A stretch of DNA of 64,000 bases from Euborellia annulipes (lineage: Eukaryota; Arthropoda; Insecta; Dermaptera; Anisolabididae). The stretch is from contig JAKCPI010000289.1 of the NCBI GenBank assembly GCA_023213315.1, forward strand, positions 124,001-188,000, read 5' to 3'. Of this stretch, positions 13,148-24,515 are shown piece by piece. Each line of letters starts with the position of its first letter. Position 1 is the first letter of the stretch. The position numbers and the translations under genes were made by a program. Under the pieces are notes generated by a model, which saw only the letters and a program-made list of their open reading frames with translations, had not been told where the DNA came from and made no database searches.

Positions 13148-13468
13148 CTACCTGAATACGGACCTATTGACAAATTCAAAATCTGCCACCAGATTCCTGC
13201 CAAACTCCTCCAATCGTCTACCTCTTAGATGCCCAATCCCACCAGAATCCTCCAGATTCACTCGGCCAAAATTCGCTAGTTCAAATAGCTTTTCCAGCCG
13301 CAGAACCCAATTATGCCTTTCTGAGGTGCCGGCCTTTGTAGCAATTAGCCTTTGCATACACAACTTAGGGTATCTGTTGTCAGACATCCACGACAGTTTG
13401 TAAACCCAGTTGAGTGTGGCTCTGAGAATAGCAAATGTTGTATGCTTCACTCCAGTCTCCAGTCTCAC
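13148..13468 (-). pseudogene. LINE reverse-transcriptase C-terminal remnant
   Basis: A 106-residue minus-strand frame contains LNWVYKLSWMSDNRYPKLC followed by HNWVLRLEKLFE. This resembles the region after the polymerase domain of non-LTR retrotransposon ORF2 proteins (WLxKLxxMxxxRxPKxC). No catalytic YADD region is nearby, so this would be a truncated fragment. Assignment rests on motif resemblance only. Confidence 0.4.
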
Positions 13469-14264
13469 AACCGCACTGGGGTATGGGGGTCTCTCTAGGA
13501 GGACTCGGAGACGTCCCCCACGCGGATAGCTCGGAATCTTTGAAAAATTTTGTTATACAATATTTACTATTCTTTAAGTATCGAAAATAACAATTAAAGT
13601 TTTTTTTTTTAATTGCGTTCTTTAATTAGAAATTAACTGTAAGAAAATAAGTATGTAAGGAATTTTCGTGATAAGTCTAAAAATTTGTCTCCGGGAAGTT
13701 ATTTTTTAACAATATAGCCTGTATGTAGGTGCAGAAATGCCTCAAAGCATTTCTATATATGAGGAATGGACAATGCGAAATAATTTTTAGTCGATAAAAC
13801 AATTTATGCAAAAATGTCGATTGCATTTATTTTCAAGATGTTCACAGCTGCATATTAATAATTATGATTTTAAACTTAATAAAATTAAAATTTCTTCAAA
13901 TATTAAATTAGATATTTTAATTGTTTGGTTCAAATGAGTTTCGCTTCAACTGGATCAATTGTTACCAAAAGTTCGTTGTCTTTGATTTTTAATTAAAAGC
14001 TTATAGTCTATATCAGCGTTTCCCAAAGTATGGGTCGCGATCCGGCATCGGGTCGTAGAAAGATTTTACCGGGTAGCAAAAAAAATTTTTTTTAATTACA
14101 AAAAAAAAAATTTTACATATGATTTTCTTTACATTAATGTCTAACTAGGAATTGTGGCAAAGTGTGTATTTGTACTCTTATATATTAAAGCTTAAAACAA
14201 ACAAAAAACTTGATTTTTATTAAAAAATAAAATTCGTTTTGTAAATAAATGTTTTTACTAAAAA

Positions 14265-14605
14265 TGCATGGATCCCAAATAGATAATATTTTTATATAAC
14301 AGTTATCGTCAAAGTCTTAAATGGCCTAAGTTGCCGTAAAGACTGTGTGAATGTGTGTGTGTGTGAGTATGAATCAGGGCCGGATCTAGGGGGGGGGGGC
14401 AGTGGGTGCATGTGTCCCGGGCGGCAGATATCAGGGGGAGGCAATTAAAGAAAGATTTGCTAAAAAAAAAGGTGAAATGATATGAATTTTGTATAGAAAA
14501 TTTTAAGGATGGGGCGGCAAATTAAATTTTGCCTCCCCTAAAAAATCTCCTAGTTCTGGCCCTGGTATGAATGAGAAAAAAAGTGTGTTAAAAAAAAAAA
14601 ATAAA
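14265..14605 (+). repeat. 5'-truncated tRNA-derived SINE, interrupted by a MITE
   Basis: It matches the 3' part of the SINE at 25576 (TTAAATGGCCTAAGTTGCCG, GACTGTGTGAATGTG, then GTGTG and an A-rich tail). It is split at 14374/14565 by the family A MITE. Confidence 0.75.
14375..14564 (+). mobile_element. hAT-like MITE, family A (complete)
   Basis: Ends are CAGGGCCGGATCTAG and CTAGTTCTGGCCCTG. The flanking direct repeat is GTATGAAT at 14367-14374 and 14565-14572. The uninterrupted SINE copy at 25576 shows the empty site (GTGTGAATGAGG). Confidence 0.92.
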
Positions 14606-14701
14606 TGTTTTTTTTTCATAAAGTGGGTCTCGAAAAAATTTAAAACCTCGTATCGGGCTGCGGTCAAAAAAGTTTTGGAAACCCTGGGCTATATTAAAGT
14701 T

Positions 14702-15284
14702 TTAAGGTTATGGAGAAAGAAAAAACCAGCGGATGCTTTCCACGTTAAAATAATTTATTCGCAGATATTTCGGTAAGCCTAACGCAAACCATCCTCAGTG
14801 CTTCAAATTATATGATTGTGGAGCGTTTAATAAACTCATAAAATGCTTGAGAAGCCATTCTATATATGGAGGGGACAAAATCGTATGAAGCAAGTCACTG
14901 AGAGAAAAATAGCATCTATATACATAAGACACAATCGAATTTTTGTATGCTTTAAGATAATTTCTCACAGTGACCCACCAGGGGGTTTCTAGAAAGTACA
15001 CGCGCCTGGTGGGTCACTGTGAGAAATTATCTTAAAGCATACAAAAATTCGATTGTGTCTTATGTATATAGATGCTATTTTTCTCTCAGTGACTTGCTTC
15101 ATACGATTTTGTCCCCTCCATATATAGAATGGCTTCTCAAGCATTTTATGAGTTTATTAAACGCTCCACAATCATATAATTTGAAGCACTGAGGATGGTT
15201 TGCGTTAGACTTACCAAAATATCTGCGAATAAATTATTTTAACGTGGAAAGCATCCGCTGGTTTTTCTTTCTCCATAACCTTAA
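14702..15284. repeat. Long foldback element (about 280-bp arms), hammerhead-like core
   Basis: Arms run from TTAAGGTTATGGAGAAAG to its mirror CTTTCTCCATAACCTTAA, with the centre near 14993 (GTGACCCACCAGG ... CCTGGTGGGTCAC). The minus strand of the left arm (14761-14803) reads GCA, CTGAGGA, TGGT...ACC, GAAAT, ATC, TGC, fitting a hammerhead layout with a GCA/TGC stem I. The right arm has AAAA for GAAA and is decayed there. A single-arm relative lies at 57615-57905 and fragments at 48960-49070 and 49505-49570. Confidence 0.85.
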
Positions 15285-15334
15285 TACTGTTGACCCAGCA
15301 TACTTCGTTTCGTTTATATTACTAGGAGATGTTA

Positions 15335-15412
15335 TAGGGGAGGCAAAATTTAATTTACCGCCCCCTTCTTAAAGTTTTCTATACAAAATTCATATCATTT
15401 TACCTTTTGACA
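15335..15412 (-). mobile_element. Fragment of hAT-like MITE family A
   Basis: It matches the right half of the 6106 copy in reverse (GGGGAGGCAAAATTTAATTT, TATACAAAATTCATATCATT). Neither terminal repeat is complete. Confidence 0.6.
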
Positions 15413-15419
15413 TATGTGA

Positions 15420-16390
15420 AAAATTCAAGCGACCCCTAAGAGTTAGACAACCAAAGGTTAAATATGTATAGACTTCTTATTTTAATATAAAATAGCCGAT
15501 CCCTTTAAAATGATCATATAGAATTTGTCGAGCGCAAGTTTCATTATCATAATTATGAGTCAAGTGTAGCCTATGATAAGGATTTAAAAATAAATTCTAT
15601 TGTTTTTAAAATTTAAATAAAGTTAACAAAAAATTTGTATTTATAGAAAAATGGATTTAATGAATGATCGAAAGAAAATAATATTATGAAATTCAATTTC
15701 CGCGTTCCTGAAGGGATCCAACTAAATACAAATTATGAGAGGAAAAAATATGCGGTATATGCAAAATCCCTACCCTAGTCATGAGACTGTAAGCTCCCAA
15801 GTCAATAATATATCGCTGAAGTGGATTTATGACAAAAAAAGATAACATTTTCAGAAATGATAAATATTTGTAATTATTATTTCACTGTTCACTATAGACG
15901 TGAAAAAATATTGTCTTTAATTAAGTAAAAAAAATAATAAAAGCTACACTCTGTACAATGCAAAGCATTATTTATAATTTACATTTTTGTTTTATAAATA
16001 TATCGGCTTTCGAAAATTGGAGATAAAAACTTAATTTATAAAAAATAAGAAAAATTAAGTTTTTTTTTTCTATTTGCGAAAGCATTATTTATTTAAATAT
16101 CTATTTCATTGTTTAAAAGTCCTTTATTTTATAAAACAAAATATTTAAAAGAAGAAAAATTAAAAAAAAATAAAATTAAATAATTTCCGGCCGCGAGTGA
16201 AAAGGCACATACAAACAGAGACAGGAAGTCAGCCGCTAGCGCTTTATATTATAGTATGAATGATTTTTTTGAATATCTACTATCTTCGATTAATTGTCTC
16301 AGAGTTCCTCTTCGCTAGAAATTAATAATTGAATATGCGTGGTCAATTATGATGAACGTAGTCTAAATGTCATTAATGAGTTGGTCAATT
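15420..16390. other. AT-rich stretch, nothing recognised
   Basis: No exon, RNA gene or clear repeat boundary seen. Confidence 0.4.
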
Positions 16391-16394
16391 TGGT

Positions 16395-16628
16395 TGCCAA
16401 TTTCTCGGAGGGGGAGGGCAAATTTTTTCTTGGGGGAGCAAACATTCTTTTTTCTTAAAATTTACTTACAATTAGGTACTCAAATTTGGCTAAAAGATAT
16501 TTAATTTAATTATTTGTTTAATTTTATACACGTAGATATATTTTGAAATGTTTCATTTAAGAATAATACAAAATTTTATAAAAATCAGAGACCTTGGGGC
16601 AAATGCCCTCCCCCAATGACGCCACTGA
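16395..16628 (-). mobile_element. hAT-like MITE family C, left end degraded
   Basis: Its body is the reverse complement of the copies at 41726 and 58971 (AATACAAAATTTTATAAAAATC). It ends in GACGCCACTG, the family's terminal repeat. The opposite terminus is not preserved well enough to find a target duplication. Confidence 0.65.
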
Positions 16629-16807
16629 TCAGGACCCTTTTTGCCAAGAATAGAATGAAAACACTTTTATAATTAATAGATGAGATTCGGATAGATGATG
16701 GCCTTAATTTGTGTCATTTGGAAATTGATTTCCAGCAGGTTTATTTTATAATAATAATATACGTAATAATATGACGATTTCTCAACTTTAAATTTCTTGT
16801 TGCCCAC

Positions 16808-17238
16808 GGGGCTTGGAGTAGTTGGTAGCGTCAGGGCCGGAACTAGGAGATTTTGTAAGGGGGCAAAATAAGGCCCCCTAAAATTTTCTATACAAAATTC
16901 ATATTATTTTACCTTTTTTTAGTAAATCTTTCTTTAATTGCCGCCCCCTGATATCTGCCGCCCGGGGCAACGCACCCACTGCCCCCCCCTAGATCCGGCC
17001 CTGGGTAGCGTGTCTACCTTCTATACCGAACGTCGCGGGTTCGGACCCCAGGCAGTCCGATAATTTTATTTAAGGCATTTGGATGATGACTTAAATAAGA
17101 ATGCCTGGACCCCAATATGTATAATAATCATCAACGGATATCGTTTAAAGTCTTAAATGGCCTAAGTTACCGAAAAGACTGTGTGAATGTGAGCGTGAAT
17201 GAGAAAAAAGTGTGAATGTTTAAAAAAAAAAAAAAAAA
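16808..17238 (+). repeat. tRNA-derived SINE with nested MITE
   Basis: The head contains an A-box-like GGAGTAGTTGG and a B-box-like GGTTCGGACCC; the body contains TTAAATGGCCTAAGTTACCG and GACTGTGTGAATGTG, and it ends in an A17 tail. The head is split by the family A MITE (16832-17003). Same SINE family as 25576, 35680 (minus), 45495 (minus) and 45754 (minus). Confidence 0.85.
16832..17003 (-). mobile_element. hAT-like MITE, family A (complete, inside SINE head)
   Basis: Ends are CAGGGCCGGAACTAG and CTAGATCCGGCCCTG. The 8-bp duplication GGTAGCGT is present at 16824-16831 and 17004-17011. Removing the element and one repeat restores a tRNA-like SINE head as at 25576. Confidence 0.94.
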
Positions 17239-17307
17239 TTCTTGTTTGGAGGGAATTTGGTGTAGGTTTTACGTGAAACATATTTTAAATAAAAATATTT
17301 AATATAT

Positions 17308-17606
17308 GTGAGGTTTTACTCAAGGGCGGATCCAGAGGTGTTTCTCGGGTGGGGGGGGGGGGGTCACCAGATCTGGTGTGACTGGTCGCACAATACAAAA
17401 TTTTTTCTTAATTTCGGTAATTTAAAGGCGCATTCTGTACTTGTTTGCCAGAATATAAATACAAATCAAATTTTTAAGTATTATTTTTTAAAATTTTACA
17501 TTAAAAATAAAATTTTTTTCGAAGTATTTTTTTCAAATCTCGATGTTAATAGCCCAAAATATATCGAGTTATAAAATCAAATTTTTCTTTCATTTATAAC
17601 TTATTG
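17308..17606. other. Probable degraded hAT-like element and R1 end fragment
   Basis: It starts with CAAGGGCGGATCCAG, like a hAT MITE terminus, then a G13 run and an R1-type end (AATCTGGTGTGACTGGTCGC). No matching right end was identified. Confidence 0.4.
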
Positions 17607-17860
17607 CAGGGGCGGATTAATTCAATTTTGTCGGGGGGGGGCGGTTTTTTTTTTTTTTTATTTAAGGACTTTGTCGGCATCTATGGCCATTTAGACCCCT
17701 TTCCTATTTATTTAAATTAATTGGTAACAAATTCAATTGAAATTAAAGAGCGGAAATCATAATTTCTTTAGATTACTAGTTTTTATAACGTTCTGAATTT
17801 CTTCTCGGGGGGGGGGGGGCGATCGCCCCCTCGCCCCCCCCCCTCCTTAATCCGTCCCTG
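17607..17860 (+). mobile_element. hAT-like MITE, family B (complete)
   Basis: Ends are CAGGGGCGGATTAA and TTAATCCGTCCCTG. The 8-bp duplication ACTTATTG is at 17599-17606 and 17861-17868. The interior holds a T-rich tract, the GGCCATTTAGACCC motif and a G/C-rich block near the right end. A second, oppositely oriented copy lies at 21020. Confidence 0.92.
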
Positions 17861-17869
17861 ACTTATTGT

Positions 17870-18768
17870 TAGTGAAGCCTCTCATTTCTCATATATTAAA
17901 TATTTTTACTTTTTATTTCTAGTAAATAGATAATAAAAATTCTATTTCATCCATCCAAAAGTCTATACTAGTGTAGCTTAAAAACTATTTTTTTTATTTG
18001 CAAACTTATCTGGTCAATGCCACTAAGTTGTTAAAAGCTCTTGAATTATTATTAATATTAAAGTTTAAAAACATCTCAAGGACATTAAAAATATTTATTT
18101 ATTCATTAGATAAAGCCTCATCTCTAAAATATTCCCATGGATCAGAAATTACCTACAAAAATACAACCTCGGTATAAATACTGAATTTATTGAATAAGGC
18201 AGAATGAAGATTAATTTTTGAAAGGGGTTTAGACCAAAAGAAAATATTTTTGTGTCACCCCCTTTTATTGTAAACAAAAAAAAAATTTCCCTTTGGTCGA
18301 AAGTTCTAACTAAAATTATTAAGATATAAATACGGTATATTTTACTTTCTCTTACGCTATATATTTTTATTTAGAACCTTCTTTAGACCCCAATCACATT
18401 AAACCAATATAATTTTTTTCCCCTGTACGAAAATGAACCTTTAGAACAAGAAGAGAGATTAAGGGTCAAAACAACTAGAATATATTAAAGATAAATTCAT
18501 TTGTTTGAACCAGTAATCCTGTTTATCTATGAAAACATGTCATTTAAAAAAAAAAAATATTTCAACTGTATAACTTTTCTTTGTTTCTAGTGTATAAAAT
18601 GAAAAATTTGACTAATTTTTCAACAAATATACTCTATTTAAAAAAACCATCCAAAGGTTACTTAAATATTTACTATTCTAAAATGTTAGGTGAAAAAAAA
18701 ATATCGACTTTTTTCAATATTTAATTAAAATAAATAAATTTGCTGTTTTGTTTTATGATTAGCATACC
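17870..18768. other. AT-rich stretch, no gene seen
   Basis: It includes one ACTTTCTCTTACG end fragment of repeat R1 near 18343. Nothing else recognised. Confidence 0.4.
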
Positions 18769-18948
18769 ATGCCTCCCTTAAAAATATTTAATCGTGTGAC
18801 GCCTCCCCCTCCCCCCATTTTTTTAAATAATACAAACATAAACAATTTTATTGCTAAAAAATTTATTCATACAAAGGAAAAAAAACAACAGAATAACAGC
18901 AATTATTTGGAAAACTGCTCGCTCTGGCTAATATTCGCGCCTCACATT

Positions 18949-19036
18949 TAGAAAATCTTTCTTTAATTGCCGCCCCCCTGATATCCGCCACCCGGGGCAC
19001 ATGCCCCCACTGCCCCCCCCCCTGGATCCCGCCCTG
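18949..19036 (-). mobile_element. Half copy of hAT-like MITE family A
   Basis: It contains AATCTTTCTTTAATTGCCGC through the terminal GGATCCCGCCCTG. Its other half is missing. Confidence 0.65.
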
Positions 19037-19049
19037 ATCACAAGTCACA

Positions 19050-20815
19050 TAAATATATTTCTTAACCATGGTTAAGGTTATTTAAATTTAACCTGCAGGT
19101 TAAATTTAAAAAAGTATAGTTTATAATATTTATATTTTGTTGTTGAATTTTCATTTTATGCATAATTAACAGAATCTTTGCTGCAATAGTTAGTTCAAAG
19201 GTCTATATATTTGTTATTTTGTATAATAGAAGAGAGACATTTATCTATAAAAAAAATGCGACCGAAGTATTTCTAACAATTCTCTGTAGACGAAGCAGCC
19301 CCCTGAAGGCGGGCGGAGCTGCTTGTATATAGTTAAAAAAGATTTCATATCTTGCAAAAGTCTATATTTAGCTTAAAAAATATTAACTGCAAGAAATAGT
19401 GGCTGAATGGATAATTAATTAGGCCTGTGTTTTTATTAAAAAATATTTTTCATTCGCCCCACCTCATAAAAGTAATACCCCATCAGGACACAAGCCTCTT
19501 TTCTTCCAAGCAAACGCCTTTGGCTTTGAATTTAATAGACTTAGAAGATTAGGCTTATAGATTTGAATGAATCATTTTTTCTACCTATATTTTCTTTTAT
19601 TTTATATAATCCAGATTCTTTTTGATAAGGTTAAAAATGAGTCAAATAAACATAGTAAGAATAATAAATAGATATTTGAAACAATTGATAAAAATTTTAC
19701 AAATTTAATTTTAAACTTATAGTTTATACAGGAATGCCTTCTCCGAGGTTGAAAAAAAATTTAAATTTTATCAATGGGCAAATCTTATCAACGAAAGTGA
19801 AGTATTAATTTCAAAGCTTCGCGTTCTCTTAATAAAGGCCAAATGTGACCTGATCTTACACAACTTTTTCTTCTGTATCAATTTTACTGATTCTAAATAT
19901 CAAAATACCACAAATAAAATTTTTATAGTTGAATAATTTTTCGAGATCTATATACAGTATTTTAATAAGTTATTAATATTCAATAAATACCTCGATTCGA
20001 ACTTGACGTCCTCACCCTTATTTTAAATAAAATTTTTATTTTTGATATTTTTGCCAGATATTTGGTTTTTTCTCTCACAATTGTCAGTTGAATTCGGGTC
20101 TATATTTCACAATGGATCATCATTGTAATTTATTATTGAGAGAGCCAGACAAAATTTTCAAAGTATTTTTTCAAAAGAATAATTTTTACTTTTCCGCACT
20201 ATTCTATATAATAGTAAGGAAAATGATTTGAGTCGTGAAAAATTTTATGCCACCTCAATTTTATTAATATCTTTAACTTTCAGGTCATAAGGGTAATATA
20301 TAGTAATTGTAATAATGTAAAGTAATATATAATGCATAGTAATGAAAAGATCTTAATGTCTGCTATCTGTGTGTAGGTCTATGGGTGTACGTAACTTTTT
20401 AATAATGCCATAATACTTTAAAATTAAATTGACAAAATTCTGAAGAAGCAGCTAGGGTTAATTTGCTTATATCTCCACAGAGTTATAGGTCTTGCCTTTT
20501 GTGCTAAATCAAATCAGGAAAGTTTCGATCTCTATTTTTTGAATAATAAAGTAATCTTTGGTACCTCAATTAATGTTTCTATTAGCTGTTAAATGAATTT
20601 TATAAGCTGTATTATGCCCTTTCTAAAGTTATGTTTTTTTCAATGCTACAGGATTTTAAAGAGAGAAATTAGTAAAACAAAATAAAAATGAGTTTAAAAA
20701 AAAAGAGAAAGTTTTAAGACTCAGCAAAAGCAAGAGATAGAGGAAGTGATCATATGTTGGAAATTAACTTGTGTGCTCATTTCCAAAATCGCAAGCAAAA
20801 TAAATTTAAAAAATT
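19050..20815. other. Gene-free stretch with a decayed Tc1-like fragment
   Basis: The part around 19920-20040 (TCGAGATCTATATACAGTAT and AAATACCTCGATTCGAAC) resembles the 5' part of the Tc1 element at 61085. No intact frame. The rest is AT-rich. Confidence 0.4.
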
Positions 20816-20820
20816 TAAAA

Positions 20821-21720
20821 AATCTGGTGTGACTGATCGCACAGTACACAACATTCTCTTACCTTTGGTAAAAGAAAGTTGTGTACTGTGTTTGTCACAC
20901 CAGATTTTTTGTGTCGAGATATATTTAGTTTCCGCCGATATATAAGAATTCAAGATGTCAAATTTATATACATGGGAAAATCTTTATATTTTCTTACCAT
21001 AGCAACCATTTCTCCTATCCAAGGGCGGATTAAAGGGAGGGGCGAGGGGGCGATCGCCCCCCCCCGAGAAGAAATTCACAATGTTATAAAAACTAGTAAT
21101 CTAAAGAAATGATGATTTTCGGGCTTTAATTTCAATTGAATTTGTTACCAATCAATTTAAATAAATAGGAAAGGGGTCTAAATGGCCATAGATGCCCACA
21201 AAGTCCTTAAATAAAGAAAATAAAAAAAAAAAACCGCCCCCCCCCGACAAAATTGCATTAATCCGCCACTGCTCCTATCTTTCCTATGAAGCACAAGAGT
21301 AAAGTGTGCTTTAAACAATTTTCAAGTCAAAATGAGAATATACATTTGAAAGAGCATCTAAAAAATAATTGAATTTTGAATTTTAATCAAAATCTTAAAG
21401 CGAATTTTGAGAAAATAAAAAAAAAACTGAAAAAGTACATCAGTAAAGTACTAGTACTTTTTGGTCGATTTGGATTAAAAGTTTATTTTCACGTCTCATG
21501 AGGGTGCCTAACTTAAATATAAAATTTCAACCTCCTAGCTCAATTGCTTCATGCTTTAAATTGAAAACAGACAGGCAGACACACATTCACAGACAGACCA
21601 TGTCGCGAAAACCACTTTGAACTCAGGGGACTTCAAAACGTGTATATCCATCAAAATCTTGACATGAATTCATTAGTTTCTCTCTATTTATATAGTTATC
21701 AGACAAAGATAAGTTTCCTT
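20821..21720 (-). repeat. Long copy of repeat R1, interrupted by a hAT MITE
   Basis: It begins with the palindromic end AATCTGGTGTGACTGATCGC ... GTCACACCAGATT. It continues through TTAGTTTCCGCCGATATA and AAAGTACTAGTACTTTTTGG to a terminal microsatellite-like TTTCTCTCTATTTATA. This is the longest R1 copy in the window and shows that the two sequence blocks seen separately elsewhere belong to one element. Confidence 0.75.
21020..21271 (-). mobile_element. hAT-like MITE, family B (complete, inside R1)
   Basis: Ends are CAAGGGCGGATTAA and TTAATCCGCCACTG. The 8-bp duplication CTCCTATC is at 21012-21019 and 21272-21279. The R1 copy at 61455-61865 carries the empty site (AACCATTTCTCCTATCTTTCC read on the opposite strand), confirming the insertion. 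Confidence 0.94.
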
Positions 21721-21947
21721 TATATTTCTCTGCAACGGGAAATAAAGACGATGAAAAAATTCTATACTATCAGGGCGGAATTAAAAACAGGATAAGGGCG
21801 TTTTAATGATAAATAAGATGCTTCAATTATTTTAACTAGATAGAGAGCCTTGTTTGAAAAAGATGGAATTTTTTTTCAATCAAAGCTCAAATAGACTGTT
21901 CTTTATCCAGTCAATATATCGTGTAAGATTAGAAATTTCGGAGATGT

Positions 21948-22112
21948 GTTTGTGCTTAAGATTGGGCAAAATTGCGCCCCCTGGAGTCAAACCAGGACCT
22001 CCACGCTTTTGCGACGGGCGGACTACCCTTAAGACCGACGCCCTAGAATAAGGGTAGTAGCGTGGAGGTCCTGGTTCGACTCCAGGGGGCGCAATTTTGC
22101 CCAATCTTAAGC
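21948..22112. repeat. Palindromic tRNA-like element
   Basis: Arms of about 55 bases (AAGATTGGGCAAAATTGCGC and its mirror) contain a T-arm-like GGTTCGACTCC with CCTGG/CCAGG pairing at 22070-22086. The loop contains a smaller pair CTACCCTT/AAGGGTAG. No full cloverleaf can be folded, so this is a tRNA-related SINE or foldback and not a tRNA gene. Confidence 0.55.
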
Positions 22113-22913
22113 ACAAACACATCTCGCAAATTTCTATTCAATTTTTTAAATTTACCCTTAAATTGTATTAAAAGTAGAAAATGCTACACTTTTATAGACA
22201 CCCGTGCCACTAAATATAAAAATATTTTATTTAAATTTTTAAAATTCAATAAAAATAAAATAATTTATAATTTTTTTTTAATAGAAGAGGGGGCCTCTTA
22301 ATTAACATATGGTATAGGTAGTGGCGTATTCAGGCACCTCCCTCCCCAAAGCTTTCACAAAAACGATAAATTAATCAATTTTTTAATAGGTCAGGAGAGA
22401 AGCCAATTTTAATTGATTATTTTAAAACATATTTGTTTAAATATTTTTTTAAACACAAGAAAGAAAATAAAATATTCAATAGTTAGCCCTATATAAAAAT
22501 TTTATTTTCTATGGAAGCTATTTTACTAATAAAATTCGGGATTATGTTCTATCTTGGAATTTAATATCTGGAGAAATTAACAGGCGTTGAACCTAAGATT
22601 GGAGTTTTAAAGTTATTTAGAGTTTGGCTAGAGGGATTTATTCATTTAAAATTATTAAAGCAAAGTTTAAAACTCATGCTCTTTCATTGATTGCTTCACT
22701 AAAGAAAAAAATTTCTAATTATAAATCGAATTAATTTCTTAGAGGCAGGCAAGCCCTGAGTTAAGGTCGTATAAATGGCGGTCCCAGTATTTGGTTAAGG
22801 GAGGAGGACGAAATTTTTGTGTAGGCGAGGGGGAAAGGCAGTGGCGCATTCAAGAAAGGTCAATGGGAATGGTTTTATATTAAATTAAATAAATATAATT
22901 TTTTTTTTGTTGT

Positions 22914-22915
<2 letters not shown>

Positions 22916-22972
<57 letters not shown>
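22916..22972 (+). repeat. Homopolymer of 57 G
   Basis: An uninterrupted run of 57 guanines followed by AAGTGTGAGTGTT and an A tract, resembling a degenerate SINE tail. The length may be inexact because such runs are hard to sequence. Confidence 0.8.
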
Positions 22973-22973
<1 letters not shown>

Positions 22974-24470
22974 AGTGTGAGTGTTAAAAAAAAAAAACTT
23001 TGGTCTCAAAGGACGCGATTGGAGTCCGAAACATGTCATTATTGATTGGTCATTATTGACCAGAAGAAATTAAAATAGTTTTTTATTCTCCTGGCTGCAG
23101 ATCTACTTTCCTTACAATTAACTATTTAAATTTTAAAAAATCTTTGAATTGCCTTGCCATTCTTGCTATTTGAAATCAATAATTTTAATTCTGATGTGGA
23201 AGAAATTGTTTTGAGAAATTTAATCCTATGAAGAATAAAAACTAACACAATCGATTGGGCCACTCCGTAAAAATGAAAAAAAATTCCAATTGCCAATTTA
23301 AGTTGATCTAATCTTTATCCATAGTTCAAGAAGTTCAGTGCCGTGTGAATAGAGATAAAATATTTAATTAGTAACGTGTGAATTTAGATAAAATTATTTT
23401 GCATATGCCTTGAAATATTAGTTAAATTTGCATTAAAATTTTTTTGTAATATTTTGTGTTGTGATTTTCATGAAATAATAAAAAAAAAATTAAAAATTAC
23501 CATTTAATATAGTGCCGTAATGTCGTTTGAGAAAAAAATATTAACTAGGTATAGACATTTTCTATATTTTTTTTTTTTTTTTTTTTTTTGATTATTTGAA
23601 TAAGTTCATTATAATCTTAATTGAAGTGCAAAAATTCAATTGGATAATATAATAGAAAAATAATATGAAGATATCTTCTAAGTTAAATTTCAATAGGTAA
23701 AAATGATTATATCTAATAACAAAAGAAATTAAGAGATATTATTTCCTTTTATTATAAATTACCCTCGCAAGATTGATCTTATCTTATGTTTTTCAATATG
23801 CGAAGCAAAGTTTTATATCATGCAACAATCTGATAAATAAGTTCATTATAATCTATGGTGGGAGGGAGGGGGCAATCACCCGTATTGTCAAAATGCTTTT
23901 TTTTCTAAAAGTAAGAATTTTATAATAAACATGTTTTAATTGACTAAATGAATGCCTTATCCCACCATTTAAATAATTTTTACTTTCTCTTATTTTACTT
24001 TATTTTACCCATATACCACTATATTATCTGTCTTTGAAAAAAATAACGAAATGAGCTACGAGATTGATTTAAGTTAGGGGACCTTTTTGCATATAAACAT
24101 TAAACGTTGTCAATTAAAATATGTATATTTTAAATATTCATACTTCTAGAAGGAAAAAAAAAACAGTTTAAGTTGAGGCAATTATTATTATTATTTTTTT
24201 TTTTTGGAAAACTGTTTCTGTAAAGCATATTTACAAAATTTTCGATAATGGAAAAAAAAATATCAGAAAATTTGGAAAGATTGTCATTTTTTATACGACT
24301 ACATGAAATGCTCTTAACTTATTCCTCCATAAAAAATTACATTTTACATTTGTTTAAAAAAAAAAAAAAATCATTTTGAGTAGGGGCGATTGTGACTGAA
24401 TTTTTTCGTGTGTTTTTTTTTTTTTATTTATTTATTTTTACTTCCTCTTACCCATAAACTACTTGAGTAA
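22973..24470. other. AT-rich stretch with long A and T runs, no gene
   Basis: It contains T-runs (about 23570-23589) and short microsatellites. No exon or bounded repeat was identified. Confidence 0.4.
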
Positions 24471-24515
24471 TAATATTGATATTGTCAAAAATTCGATATC
24501 AAGATTTGATGGTAA

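Larger units (their letters stand above)
14014..14686. mobile_element. hAT-like element carrying a SINE that carries a second hAT MITE
   Basis: Outer terminal repeats are CAGCGTTTCCCAAAG and TTTTGGAAACCCTG. It is flanked by GTCTATAT (14006-14013) and GGCTATAT (14687-14694), an 8-bp duplication with one mismatch. Its interior holds a SINE tail (about 14265-14605), which itself holds a family A MITE (14375-14564). Confidence 0.75.

Noticed and set aside
13167..13403. Plus-strand frame over the LINE remnant
   Set aside because: Antisense of the minus-strand frame, which carries the recognisable reverse-transcriptase-like motif.
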